From Actinomycetota bacterium (GTDB lineage Bacteria; Actinomycetota; Thermoleophilia; Solirubrobacterales; Solirubrobacteraceae): a stretch of 16,753 nucleotides of DNA. The stretch covers positions 1 through 16,753 of the forward strand of contig WLNX01000014.1 of assembly GCA_009699565.1 (NCBI GenBank), written 5' to 3'. The translations under genes were made by a program, and so were the position numbers. Under the pieces are notes generated by a model, which was given only the letters and a program-made list of their open reading frames with translations, ran no database searches and was not told where the DNA came from. This document shows positions 7,853 to 14,807 of this stretch, one piece after another; positions within the stretch are counted from its first letter, which is position 1; each line of letters opens with the position of its first letter.

Positions 7853-9069
7853 TTGGTCACACTGCGGCCGCAGCCGAGCTTCGCCAACGCCGCCTTTAGC
7901 GCAACGTCGCTGCGCGAATCGCGCGGCTGCTTGACCAGCAGATCGGGCCTGAGGCCGGCCCCCTGCGAGACGCCCTTGCCTCCCAGGTTGCGCCCTTTTG
8001 GTGTGAAGTACTGGCCGGCGGTAATGTCGAGCGCGCCGCCGTTGGAAAGCTCGAGCACTTGCTGGAAGACGCCCTTGCCGAAGGTCTTCTCGCCCACCAG
8101 CGTTGCCCGGCCGGAATCCTGAAGGGCGCCGGCGACGATCTCGGAGGCGGAGGCCGTCCCGCCGTTGGTCAGGACCACAAGCGGCGCCTTCGGAACGACT
8201 GGGCTGCCGGTGGCGCGTAGCGTCCGCGTTGGGACGCTGCGGCCGCGGGTGGTGACGATCGGACCGCTGCTGATGAATGCGCTGGCCACGAGCTGGGCCT
8301 CGTCCACAAGCCCGCCGCCGTTGTTGCGCAGGTCAAAAATGTAGGCCTTAGCGCCGCGCCGCTTGAGCTTCTCCAGCGCGGCGTAGACCTCGGCGTGCGC
8401 CCCGGAGCTGAACTGCGACAGCGCGACGATGCCGATCTTCTTTCCGCAGACCGTCTTGAGCGCAGACGCGACGACCGGGACGCTGATTGCTCTCCGCGTG
8501 GCATAGACAGTCCGCTCCTCGCCCTCGTGGAGGACCGTCAGCTTGACCTTGGTGCCAGCCGGCCCCTTAACCAGCTCGGAAGCCTCCTCAGTAGTCAGAC
8601 CCTTCAAAGACTTGCCGTCGGCGGCGATGATCTGGTCGCCGCTTTCGATGCCGACCTCTTTGGCAGGAGAGCCCTTGTAGACCGATCGGATCAGGAGGCC
8701 GCGCTTGGTGCTGTCTACGGTCACGCCGATGCCCGTGAAGCGGCTGTTCTGGCTGTCTTCAAACTTCTCATACTGGGCCGGGGTGAAGTAGTTGGAGAAG
8801 CGGTCATTGAGGTTCTTGACGGCGCCGCCGATGGCATCATTGGCCAGCTGCCCGGGTGGCAGTTTGCGGTAGTAGGTGTCGCTGATGTCGTTGAGTGCTT
8901 CGCGGACGACGATCTGCTCATCCGATCCGACCAGCGCCGCGCGCAGAGGAGCGGGCACGACTTCGGCATTTCGCCCTCCGATCCAGATGCCGACCACGAG
9001 CAGCAGAACCGCAGCCAGCACCGAGGCTGCGGCGATTAGTGCTGTGATTGCGATACGGCGTCTTGTCAT
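7849..9069 (-). CDS. S41 C-terminal processing peptidase (CtpA-like)
   Basis: A membrane-anchored serine protease that acts outside the cytoplasmic membrane. Residues 7-30 are a single hydrophobic anchor after an MTRRR start, followed by a helical region, a PDZ domain (about 112-192, GIGVTV...GDQIIAADGKSL) and the S41 catalytic domain. The Ser/Lys dyad is S307 in NGGTASASE and K332 in FGKG, 25 residues apart as in known CtpA/Prc proteins; DLRNNGGG at 246-253 is the usual core strand. At 406 residues it is a complete member. It lies downstream of ftsX, where it may cut envelope proteins linked to wall remodelling, though its substrate cannot be read from sequence. The ATG at 9069 has no direct Shine-Dalgarno but overlaps the stop of a tiny upstream reading frame (see 9066-9098). 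The 3' end overlaps rnr by four bases. Confidence 0.93.
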   Translation of the reverse strand: MTRRRIAITALIAAASVLAAVLLLVVGIWIGGRNAEVVPAPLRAALVGSDEQIVVREALNDISDTYYRKLPPGQLANDAIGGAVKNLNDRFSNYFTPAQYEKFEDSQNSRFTGIGVTVDSTKRGLLIRSVYKGSPAKEVGIESGDQIIAADGKSLKGLTTEEASELVKGPAGTKVKLTVLHEGEERTVYATRRAISVPVVASALKTVCGKKIGIVALSQFSSGAHAEVYAALEKLKRRGAKAYIFDLRNNGGGLVDEAQLVASAFISSGPIVTTRGRSVPTRTLRATGSPVVPKAPLVVLTNGGTASASEIVAGALQDSGRATLVGEKTFGKGVFQQVLELSNGGALDITAGQYFTPKGRNLGGKGVSQGAGLRPDLLVKQPRDSRSDVALKAALAKLGCGRSVTK

Positions 9070-9098
9070 TGGAATCGGCGCGGCATTGGCCGCTCCCC
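9066..9098 (-). promoter_or_regulatory. Mini-ORF coupled to the S41 peptidase start
   Basis: On the minus strand a good Shine-Dalgarno GGGGAG (9098-9093) is followed by six bases and ATG 9086. This opens a seven-codon frame, stop included (MPRRFQ), whose TGA (9068-9066) overlaps the S41 ATG (9069-9067) as ATGA. The S41 start has no Shine-Dalgarno of its own, so ribosomes could load on the mini-ORF and restart. Alternatively the Shine-Dalgarno match is chance in GC-rich DNA. Confidence 0.35.
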
Positions 9099-9141
9099 AG
9101 AGGGTAGGGCCGCAGCGGCGGGGCGGGTGCCAGCTTGGCGG

Positions 9142-10035
9142 CTAGACCTGCAGGAAGCGGCGCAGCGAAATGGCCGAACCCATCGCGCTCACGAAGATGC
9201 CGGCGCCCAGCAGGATCGCGACGAGCACGCCAAAGCCGATCGTGCTCGGTGCGGAGAGCAGCGCAAAGTCGCTGACAAGCGGATCGACGAGCGCCACCTT
9301 CATCACGCCGAGCAGGAGCACGGCGAGGACCGCTCCCAGCGCGCCCAGAATGACCGCTTCAAGAACGAACGGCCAGCGGATGAAGCCGTCTGTGGCGCCG
9401 ACCAGCTTCATCACCTGAATCTCGCGGCGACGCGAGAAGACCGAGAGGCGGATCGTGTTTGAGATCAGGAGGATCGAAGCGACGATCAGCAAGGCCGCGA
9501 GCAGGCCGGTCGTCAACTTGACCACGCGGGTGGCCGTGAGGATCTTCTCCGTGTTGTCCTTCGACGAGCCCACCGAGTCGATCGAGGGATCGATCGTCGT
9601 CCTGCCTCCGCCCGGAGTCTGGGGCTGGATTGCGCTAACGAGAGCCAGTGCGTTGTCCGGGTTGGTTGGAGTTACGCGCAGCGTGTCCGGCAGCGGGTTG
9701 GAGCCGAGCAGGTCGTAGGCTTCCGGGTTCTTGCGGCGCTCCTTGGCGTAAGCGGCGCTCTTGCTGACGTACTGAACGGACTTGACGCCGTCGATCTTGT
9801 TGACCTGGGCCAGCACGCGCTGCGCATCTGCAGGGGTGGCGTCGCTCTTCATGTAGACGTTGACGATCACCTGACCGCGCACGTCGTTGGCGGCGCCCGT
9901 CGTCGCTTGGACGATCGGAATGAAGACGCCAAGCACGAGCAGTGTCACGAGCACCGACGCGAGAGCGGCGAAGCTTGGCACGGCGTTGCGAGCGATCGAG
10001 GTGAATGCCTCGCGGGTGAAGAAGCCGAAGTTCAT
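9142..10035 (-). CDS. ftsX: FtsX, membrane partner of FtsE
   Basis: The permease-like subunit of FtsEX, which does not transport but passes ATP-driven movement across the membrane to cell-wall hydrolases at the division site. The 297 residues show the family topology: helix 1 (about 20-43), a large extracytoplasmic loop (about 44-170) that would bind the hydrolase partner, then helices 2-4 (about 173-195, 222-246, 266-288). The segment SRRREIQVMKLVGATDGFIRWPF (201-223) is the conserved cytoplasmic coupling region. The ATG shares its A with the ftsE stop (TGATG), so the two are translationally coupled. A 72-base gap follows before the S41 peptidase. No RipC/NlpC-type hydrolase is visible nearby, so the enzyme it controls is not identified here. 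Confidence 0.94.
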   Translation of the reverse strand: MNFGFFTREAFTSIARNAVPSFAALASVLVTLLVLGVFIPIVQATTGAANDVRGQVIVNVYMKSDATPADAQRVLAQVNKIDGVKSVQYVSKSAAYAKERRKNPEAYDLLGSNPLPDTLRVTPTNPDNALALVSAIQPQTPGGGRTTIDPSIDSVGSSKDNTEKILTATRVVKLTTGLLAALLIVASILLISNTIRLSVFSRRREIQVMKLVGATDGFIRWPFVLEAVILGALGAVLAVLLLGVMKVALVDPLVSDFALLSAPSTIGFGVLVAILLGAGIFVSAMGSAISLRRFLQV

Positions 10036-10928
10036 CAGTCTCGGAATGCCTCGTCGAAGTCGTCGCCGGGCTCGCGCGGGGAGTCTCCCCTGCGCGGCTC
10101 GGGAGAAGGCTCGCGCAGGAGCGCGCCAAACTCGGCCGTGGTCATGTCGGTCGGGGCGTAGCGCCCACCAATCTCATCGCGAACGATCACGCCTTCGGCC
10201 AGCTCCAGGACTCGGCGACGCATGCGGTCGACCATCGTCGAGTCGTGGGTGGCGACAAGGACCGTCGTCCCTGTGCGGTTGATCCGGTAAAGCAGCTGCA
10301 TGATGCCGATCGACGTCTCCGGGTCGAGGTTGCCGGTTGGCTCGTCGGCCAGCAGCAGCGGCGGCGCATTGACGAATGCTCGGGCGATGCTGACGCGCTG
10401 CTGTTCGCCGCCGGAGAGCTGGTCCGGATAATGGTGGAGCTTGGTGGCAAGTCCCGTGAGACGGAGGATGTCCGGCACCTTTTCGCGGATGCTGCTGCGC
10501 GAGCTGCCGGTTACCTGCAGCGCGTAGGCGACGTTCTCATAAACGGTGCGGTCGGAGAGCAGCTTGAAGTCTTGGAAGACGACCCCGAGGTTGCGCCTGT
10601 AGAAAGGGAGCTGCTTCTTGCTGAGCTCGCCAAGATCGCGGCCGGCGACGAGGATCTTCCCCTCGTCCGGTTCAAACTCCTTGATCAGCAGGCGCATCAA
10701 GGTTGACTTGCCTGAACCGGTCGGGCCCACGAGGAAGACAAATTCGCCGCGACGAATCGTGAAGGTTGCACCGCGCAGGCCGGCTTTGCTGCTGTCGTAG
10801 CGCTTGGTTACGCCGCGGCACTCGATCGCGTTTGCCGGATCGCCCGGGCGGCCGGACACTCCCTCGGCATCCTTGCGCTGCGCAGCCTGCGAATCGCGCA
10901 GGCGCAGTTCTTTCTCGGTCGCAGCCAT
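10035..10928 (-). CDS. ftsE: FtsE, ATPase of the FtsEX division complex
   Basis: Cytoplasmic ATPase that drives FtsX. Walker A GPTGSGKST is at 68-76, the signature LSGGEQQR at 171-178, and Walker B LLLADEPTGNLD at 191-202; the Q-loop is near Q119. These positions use ATG 10928, which has AAGGGA just upstream with about five bases between AGG and ATG. ATG 10940, adding four residues, is the alternative, and the frame stays open further upstream. At 297 residues it is longer than the usual 220-230. The core begins near residue 33 (AIECRGVTKRY), leaving a charged N-terminal extension, and about 40 acidic/proline-rich residues follow the normal end (from about 256). Both extensions look disordered. 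It heads the minus-strand run and is divergent from the M16 protease across about 100 bases. Confidence 0.93.
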   Translation of the reverse strand: MAATEKELRLRDSQAAQRKDAEGVSGRPGDPANAIECRGVTKRYDSSKAGLRGATFTIRRGEFVFLVGPTGSGKSTLMRLLIKEFEPDEGKILVAGRDLGELSKKQLPFYRRNLGVVFQDFKLLSDRTVYENVAYALQVTGSSRSSIREKVPDILRLTGLATKLHHYPDQLSGGEQQRVSIARAFVNAPPLLLADEPTGNLDPETSIGIMQLLYRINRTGTTVLVATHDSTMVDRMRRRVLELAEGVIVRDEIGGRYAPTDMTTAEFGALLREPSPEPRRGDSPREPGDDFDEAFRD

Positions 10929-10976
10929 CGTTCCCTTCATTAGCCGCCGGCGGTCGGACTCCTGCCACAGGGCGAA

Positions 10977-10995
10977 GTTGCAGGGGAGGTTGCAG
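10977..10995. repeat. Direct repeat GTTGCAG x2 between ftsE and the M16 gene
   Basis: GTTGCAG occurs at 10977-10983 and again at 10989-10995, 12 bases apart start to start, inside the 101-base divergent promoter region. It could be a tandem binding site for a regulator of either gene. Seven-base repeats are short enough to arise by chance, so confidence is low. Confidence 0.25.
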
Positions 10996-11017
10996 TGGAG
11001 CCCGCATCCGGCGTCGC

Positions 11018-11023
11018 TATCGT
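11018..11023 (+). promoter_or_regulatory. -10 element (TATCGT), leaderless-type promoter of M16 peptidase
   Basis: TATCGT fits TANNNT and is followed by exactly six bases and ATG 11030, so the transcript probably begins at the start codon. There is no Shine-Dalgarno next to the ATG. I see no convincing -35 hexamer at 16-18 bases. Confidence 0.5.
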
Positions 11024-11029
11024 CATCGA

Positions 11030-12283
11030 ATGGCTCAAATCTCAAGCTCAACCGCCGCCAACGGACTGCCCGTCCACCGAATCGCGATTCCCGGCACCCG
11101 CGCGACCACAATCCTCGTCGCATTCGACGCCGGAGCCCGGACCGAACACGCTGAAGAGAACGGGATGGCGCACTTCCTCGAGCACCTCGTGTTCAAAGGC
11201 GGAAAGATTTATGACGACTACCGCAAGGTCAACGAGACCGCCGAGCGGATGGGCGGTTCCCTAAACGCCTACACGAGCCACGACCTCGTCGCCTTTCACA
11301 TCACGGTCCGCGCCGAGTCGGCCGTCGAAGCGATCGACCTTCTGACCGACTTTGTCGGCCGTCCGAAGCTGGACAGCGATGAGCTGGACAAGGAGCGCGG
11401 CGTCGTCATTCAGGAGATCCAGCGCTACAAGGACGAGCCTTCGTCGGTCGCCGGCGACCTGATTGAACGCGCCGGGTTTGGCGACCATCCCCTCGGGCGG
11501 ACCGTACTGGGCCCCGAGGAGCACCTTGAGACCTTCTCGCGCGAAGCGATCGTGGCCTTCCGCGAGCGGCGCTGGTCGGGCCAGCGCGGCGGCGCCTTCA
11601 TCGTCGGCAACCTTGAGCATGTTCCCGGAAACGGTGCAGTTGACGACTACTTCGGCCGATTTCCATCGCTCCCCGCGCCCCCTGCCGCAGAAGCGCCTGC
11701 TCCATTCGTGCCGCAGACGATCATCGAGGAGCGCGACAGCAACCAGTCGCACCTGCGGATGCTCTACCAGCCCGACCTTGACCCGAAGGACATCGAGCAG
11801 CGGATTGCGTTCGGGATCTACTCGACTCTGCTGGGCGGCTCGATGGGGTCAAGGCTCTTCGACGAGATCCGCGAGCAGCGCGGCCTCGCCTACTCGGTCT
11901 TCTCGATGGCTCACGTGGCGGGCGACTACGGTGCGCTGGTGCTCGGGGCGGGGCTTGAATCGGCGAAGGCCGGAGAGGCTTTCACGAGGATGAAGGAGAT
12001 CGTCGGCGAGCTTGCCGCCGACGGGCCGACCGAGGAGGAATTTGAGCGCGCCCGGGCTTATGTCGCTGGGCGCCGCGTGCTTTCGTTTGAGAACACCAAC
12101 GCGGTCGCCGGCTATGCCGCGGGCAAATCGATCGTCCATGGCGAGAGCTTTGATCCCGACGATGCAATCGCCGCGATCGATGCCGTGAGCTACCCGCAGG
12201 TCGTTGAGGCTGCACGCCGTGTCGACCCTGAGATGCTGTCAATCGCGTGTGTAGGACCCCACACTTCAAGCGAATTTGAGTAG
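11030..12283 (+). CDS. M16 family zinc peptidase (processing-peptidase-like)
   Basis: A 417-residue zinc protease of the pitrilysin/mitochondrial-processing-peptidase family. The inverted zinc motif HFLEH is at 48-52 (ligands H48 and H52, base E51), and the third ligand E129 lies in ERGVVIQEI, the usual distance downstream. The C-terminal M16 domain carries SRLFDEIREQRGLAY (274-288), the substrate-binding stretch, so both halves of the clamshell are present and the enzyme should be active. I start at ATG 11030, because the longer frame back to 10766 runs antisense through ftsE and has no family similarity. No signal peptide is visible, so it is probably cytoplasmic. Its gene is divergent from ftsE and followed by a small hairpin and the sigma-factor gene. 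Bacterial homologues often lie near pnp or dapB; neither is seen here. The substrate is unknown. Confidence 0.93.
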   Translation: MAQISSSTAANGLPVHRIAIPGTRATTILVAFDAGARTEHAEENGMAHFLEHLVFKGGKIYDDYRKVNETAERMGGSLNAYTSHDLVAFHITVRAESAVEAIDLLTDFVGRPKLDSDELDKERGVVIQEIQRYKDEPSSVAGDLIERAGFGDHPLGRTVLGPEEHLETFSREAIVAFRERRWSGQRGGAFIVGNLEHVPGNGAVDDYFGRFPSLPAPPAAEAPAPFVPQTIIEERDSNQSHLRMLYQPDLDPKDIEQRIAFGIYSTLLGGSMGSRLFDEIREQRGLAYSVFSMAHVAGDYGALVLGAGLESAKAGEAFTRMKEIVGELAADGPTEEEFERARAYVAGRRVLSFENTNAVAGYAAGKSIVHGESFDPDDAIAAIDAVSYPQVVEAARRVDPEMLSIACVGPHTSSEFE

Positions 12284-12284
12284 C

Positions 12285-12301
12285 CCGCAAGAAACTTGCG
12301 G
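12285..12301 (+). terminator. Hairpin just after the M16 stop
   Basis: CCGCAAG (12285-12291), AAA, CTTGCGG (12295-12301) is a perfect 7-bp stem with a three-base loop, starting two bases after the TAG. No T run follows, as is common for terminators in high-GC actinomycetes. It could end the M16 transcript before the sigma-factor gene. Confidence 0.4.
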
Positions 12302-12323
12302 CGCCCGCGTCACATTTGGGGCG

Positions 12324-12346
12324 TAGAGTTGTCTGTAGTTCAGGAG
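12324..12346 (+). promoter_or_regulatory. Candidate -10 and Shine-Dalgarno for the sigma-factor gene
   Basis: TAGAGT (12324-12329) fits TANNNT, and AGGAG (12342-12346) is a good Shine-Dalgarno five bases before GTG 12352. The Shine-Dalgarno decides the GTG start against an in-frame TTG at 12316. No clear -35 is seen, so the promoter part is weak; the ribosome-binding part is sound. Confidence 0.45.
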
Positions 12347-12351
12347 CACTG

Positions 12352-13764
12352 GTGACACCTCATTTTTCCGTATCCCTGCTCGGGACCCAGTCGGACGAGC
12401 GGCTTTCGTCGCTCGCTGGCGCTGGGCACGAACGCGCCTTTGAAGCGATCGTTGAGCGCTATCGCAAGCCGCTCAGCCGGTACGCGACGCGCTTTGTTGG
12501 CGAGGCACGGGCTGAAGAGGTTGTCCAGACCGCGTTCCTAAGCGCCTGGTCGGCGCTTTCCTCCGGAACCGAGGTCCGCGATCTGCGGCCTTGGCTCTAT
12601 CGCATAGTCCATAACGGAGCCCTGAACGCCATGCACCGAGCCGAAACCAATGACAGCGAACTGATCGAAGCAGCCGACGGGGCGATGGGTCCCGACGCGA
12701 TCTTTGAACAGAGCGAAGCGGTCCGTGAAGCGCTCGGCATGATTGCCGATCTTCCTGAGCGCCAGCGCGCCGCGCTGCTGGCGGTAGCCGTCGACGGCCG
12801 CGCGCACTCCGATGTTGCACTCGACCTAGGCGTCAGCGATGCCGGTGTCCGTCAGCTCGTTCGCCGCGCGCGAGTTCAGTTGCGAACCGCCGCGACGGCT
12901 CTCACGCCGCTCCCACTCGCAATGTGGCTCGCCAACGGCCAGCGCGGCGCGGCCGCGCACGCTGATCTGACCCACCGGGTCGCCGAGATGCTCGGCGACG
13001 GGGGCGGCACCGCACTCGCGAGCCGCGCAGTCAAGGCCGGCGCGGTTGTCGTCTCAATCACCGCCGTTGCTGCTGCAGCTCCCGAGGTTGGGCACGTGAT
13101 CAACCACTCCAGCGGCAGCCAACGGGCTCGCGCAGCGGTAGCTGTCGAACCCGGCAACGGAACTGCTGTCGGACTCGGTGGCCCGGCCGGGGTTGTCCTG
13201 GCCGCAAGGCCAACAGACTCCGCAGGCGGCAAGCGGTTCGTCTTCGGCGCCGCGCCGCGCGGTTCGCAGGGATCCCCCGGAGGCGCGCAGCGACCGCCGC
13301 AGACAGGCACCTCTGGAGACGACGGTCAGGGCGCGGCCGACCAGATGCCCGGCACCGGCACCGGACGTGGAGGCGGCAGCGGCAGCGGCAGCGGCAGCGG
13401 CAGCGGCAGACGCGATGGCGGCCTTGGTGGCGGCCTTGGTGGCGGCGGCAGGAACCGCGGAGGAAGCGGCGGCGGTCGCGGAAACCAAGGCGGATCCGAC
13501 GACTCCGGCGACAACGTCACCAGCTCGCCTTCAAACCCCTCAACCGGAGGGGGCGGCGGCAGGAACGGCGGCGGAACTGGACGAGGCCGCAATGCCGGCG
13601 GGAAGGGCAACGGCGGTGGCAGGAACGGCGGCGGACAGGCGACTGGCGGCAACGGTGGCGGGAAGGGCAACGGTGGCGGCAGGAACGGCGGCGTCAGGAA
13701 CGGCGGCGGCAAGGGCGGCGTCGGCGCTCAAGACTTCTCAGGCGACGACTACAGCGGCGACTGA
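12352..13764 (+). CDS. ECF-type sigma factor with hydrophobic segment and Gly-rich tail
   Basis: A 470-residue protein beginning as a sigma-70/ECF factor. Region 2 covers about 27-97 (AFEAIVERYRKPL, EEVVQTAFLSAW, RPWLYRIVHNGALNAMHR) and region 4 about 123-180, with LPERQRAALLAVAVDGR and a helix-turn-helix near 152-175. ECF factors normally end here, near 180-200 residues. This one continues with a linker, a short hydrophobic stretch (about 229-244, possibly one membrane helix), a Pro/Gly-rich region, then about 130 residues of low-complexity Gly/Asn/Arg/Ser sequence (about 337-457) and an acidic end (DFSGDDYSGD). If the helix spans the membrane, the DNA-binding part is inside and the glycine tail outside, giving a sigma factor tied to the membrane. 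No separate anti-sigma gene is adjacent. Repeats in the tail DNA suggest growth by slippage or duplication. Sigma domains are clear; membrane insertion and the tail's role are inference. Confidence 0.85.
   Translation: MTPHFSVSLLGTQSDERLSSLAGAGHERAFEAIVERYRKPLSRYATRFVGEARAEEVVQTAFLSAWSALSSGTEVRDLRPWLYRIVHNGALNAMHRAETNDSELIEAADGAMGPDAIFEQSEAVREALGMIADLPERQRAALLAVAVDGRAHSDVALDLGVSDAGVRQLVRRARVQLRTAATALTPLPLAMWLANGQRGAAAHADLTHRVAEMLGDGGGTALASRAVKAGAVVVSITAVAAAAPEVGHVINHSSGSQRARAAVAVEPGNGTAVGLGGPAGVVLAARPTDSAGGKRFVFGAAPRGSQGSPGGAQRPPQTGTSGDDGQGAADQMPGTGTGRGGGSGSGSGSGSGRRDGGLGGGLGGGGRNRGGSGGGRGNQGGSDDSGDNVTSSPSNPSTGGGGGRNGGGTGRGRNAGGKGNGGGRNGGGQATGGNGGGKGNGGGRNGGVRNGGGKGGVGAQDFSGDDYSGD
13375..13404 (+). 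repeat. Hexanucleotide repeat (GGCAGC)x5
   Basis: Five perfect in-frame GGCAGC units encode five Gly-Ser pairs (residues 342-351 of the sigma-factor protein), followed by a sixth unit with one change (GGCAGA). Perfect short units are prone to slippage. Each gain or loss would change the tail by two residues without a frameshift. Confidence 0.85.
13417..13440 (+). repeat. 12-base tandem repeat x2 in the Gly-rich tail
   Basis: GGCGGCCTTGGT occurs twice back to back (13417-13428 and 13429-13440), encoding GGLG twice. Perfect identity, including third positions, points to a recent duplication. Confidence 0.8.
13561..13693 (+). repeat. 60-base tandem repeat in the Gly-rich tail
   Basis: 13561-13620 and 13621-13680 align without gaps at 46 of 60 bases, and a third copy begins at 13681 (13 bases). 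The shared start AGGAACGGCGGCG recurs at 13561, 13621, 13681 and 13696. Each unit encodes 20 residues of the form RNGGG...GGKGNGGG. The first 15 bases and a block near the end (GGCGGGAAGGGCAACGG) are conserved and the middle has diverged. Confidence 0.75.
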
Positions 13765-13784
13765 ACCCGCCCGCTGCGCTCCTT

Positions 13785-14807
13785 CTAGGGGTTGATCGCG
13801 ACCATCCGCTCGATCGGAACCCTCGCACGCTCGGCAACGTCGGCTGCGACCTTGACCTCTCCGGTGCCATCGCGCAGGCTGTCGCGGAGCTTCTCAAGCG
13901 TGATCATCTTCATGTAGCGGCAGCTCGCCTCCGCATTAGCCGGGATGAAGTTGATGTCGGGGGCCGCCTTCCTCAGCGGGTAGAGCATTCCAACCTCAGT
14001 GGCGACGATCACGTCGCGCGGCGCGCCTTCGCTCTCGGCCTTGGCCGCGTAGCCCATCATTCCACCTGTTGAGAGCATCTTCACTCCCTCGCTGTCAACG
14101 TCGCCGGCGGCTACGTATTCCATCACCGACGTGACGCAGCCGCACTCCGGATGAATCAGGAAGTCGGCGCCGGGATGCTCGCCTCGGACCCGCGTGATGT
14201 CGTCCGGGCGGATTCCCGCGTGAACGTGGCACTCGCCATCCCAGATGCGCATCCGCTCGTGGCCGGTGACCTTCTGAACGTAAGCGCCAAGGAACATGTC
14301 GGGGCCAAAGCAGATCTCGGTCTGCGGACCGTGCTCGCGGACGATGTGCTCGACAACAGCGACGGCGTTCGATGAGGTACAGCAGTAGTCGGTGACGGCC
14401 TTGACCGCGGCCGTCGTGTTGACATACATCACCGTGACGGCCTCGGGGAAGCGCTCCTGCCACTCGATCAGCTGCTCGGCGGTAATCGAGTCTGCGAGCG
14501 AGCAGCCGGCGTCGAGGTCCGGCAGCAGGACGGTCTTGTCGGGCGCCAGAATTGAAGCCGTCTCGGCCATGAAGTGGACGCCGCAGAACGCGATCACAGC
14601 GTTCTCAACCTTCGCCGCCTGCTGCGAGAGGCCGAGCGAGTCGCCAACGTAATCGGCGACGTCCTGGATCTCGGGGACTTGGTAGTTGTGCGCAAGGATG
14701 ATCGCGTCCCGTTGCTTGGCCAACTCGCGCACCTCGTCCTGAAGGCGGGAGACTGCGACCGGGTCGGCCTCGGGCTCCGGAGCCATCGGCAGCGGCACCG
14801 AGCTCAT
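13785..14807 (-). CDS. nadA: NadA, quinolinate synthase
   Basis: Condenses iminoaspartate with dihydroxyacetone phosphate to quinolinate in de novo NAD synthesis, using a [4Fe-4S] cluster. The 340 residues are full length. Likely cluster ligands are C102 in AGCSLAD, C222 in HPECGC and C296 in ASCRYMKM. Other family blocks are ILAHNYQVPEIQDVADYVGDS (37-57), AFCGVHFMAETA (73-84), YVNTTAAVKA (128-137) and STGGMMGYA (246-254). The ATG at 14807 overlaps the nadC stop (ATGA), so it is translated with nadC. It ends 20 bases from the convergent sigma-factor gene. The usual third gene, nadB (aspartate oxidase), is not in the window, so iminoaspartate must come from an enzyme encoded elsewhere. Confidence 0.96.
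   Translation of the reverse strand: MSSVPLPMAPEPEADPVAVSRLQDEVRELAKQRDAIILAHNYQVPEIQDVADYVGDSLGLSQQAAKVENAVIAFCGVHFMAETASILAPDKTVLLPDLDAGCSLADSITAEQLIEWQERFPEAVTVMYVNTTAAVKAVTDYCCTSSNAVAVVEHIVREHGPQTEICFGPDMFLGAYVQKVTGHERMRIWDGECHVHAGIRPDDITRVRGEHPGADFLIHPECGCVTSVMEYVAAGDVDSEGVKMLSTGGMMGYAAKAESEGAPRDVIVATEVGMLYPLRKAAPDINFIPANAEASCRYMKMITLEKLRDSLRDGTGEVKVAADVAERARVPIERMVAINP

Noticed and set aside
10766..11029. Longer N-terminus for the M16 peptidase
   Set aside because: The extra 88 codons run antisense through ftsE; M16 similarity begins just after ATG 11030, which also has the leaderless promoter.
12291..12315. GAAAC as an ECF -35 element for autoregulation of the sigma-factor gene
   Set aside because: No fitting -10 lies at normal spacing, and GAAAC is part of the hairpin after the M16 gene.
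13326..13712. Minus-strand proline-rich frame (runs of PPPLP) opposite the sigma-factor tail
   Set aside because: It is the reverse complement of glycine codons in the Gly-rich tail, with no start signal or domain.
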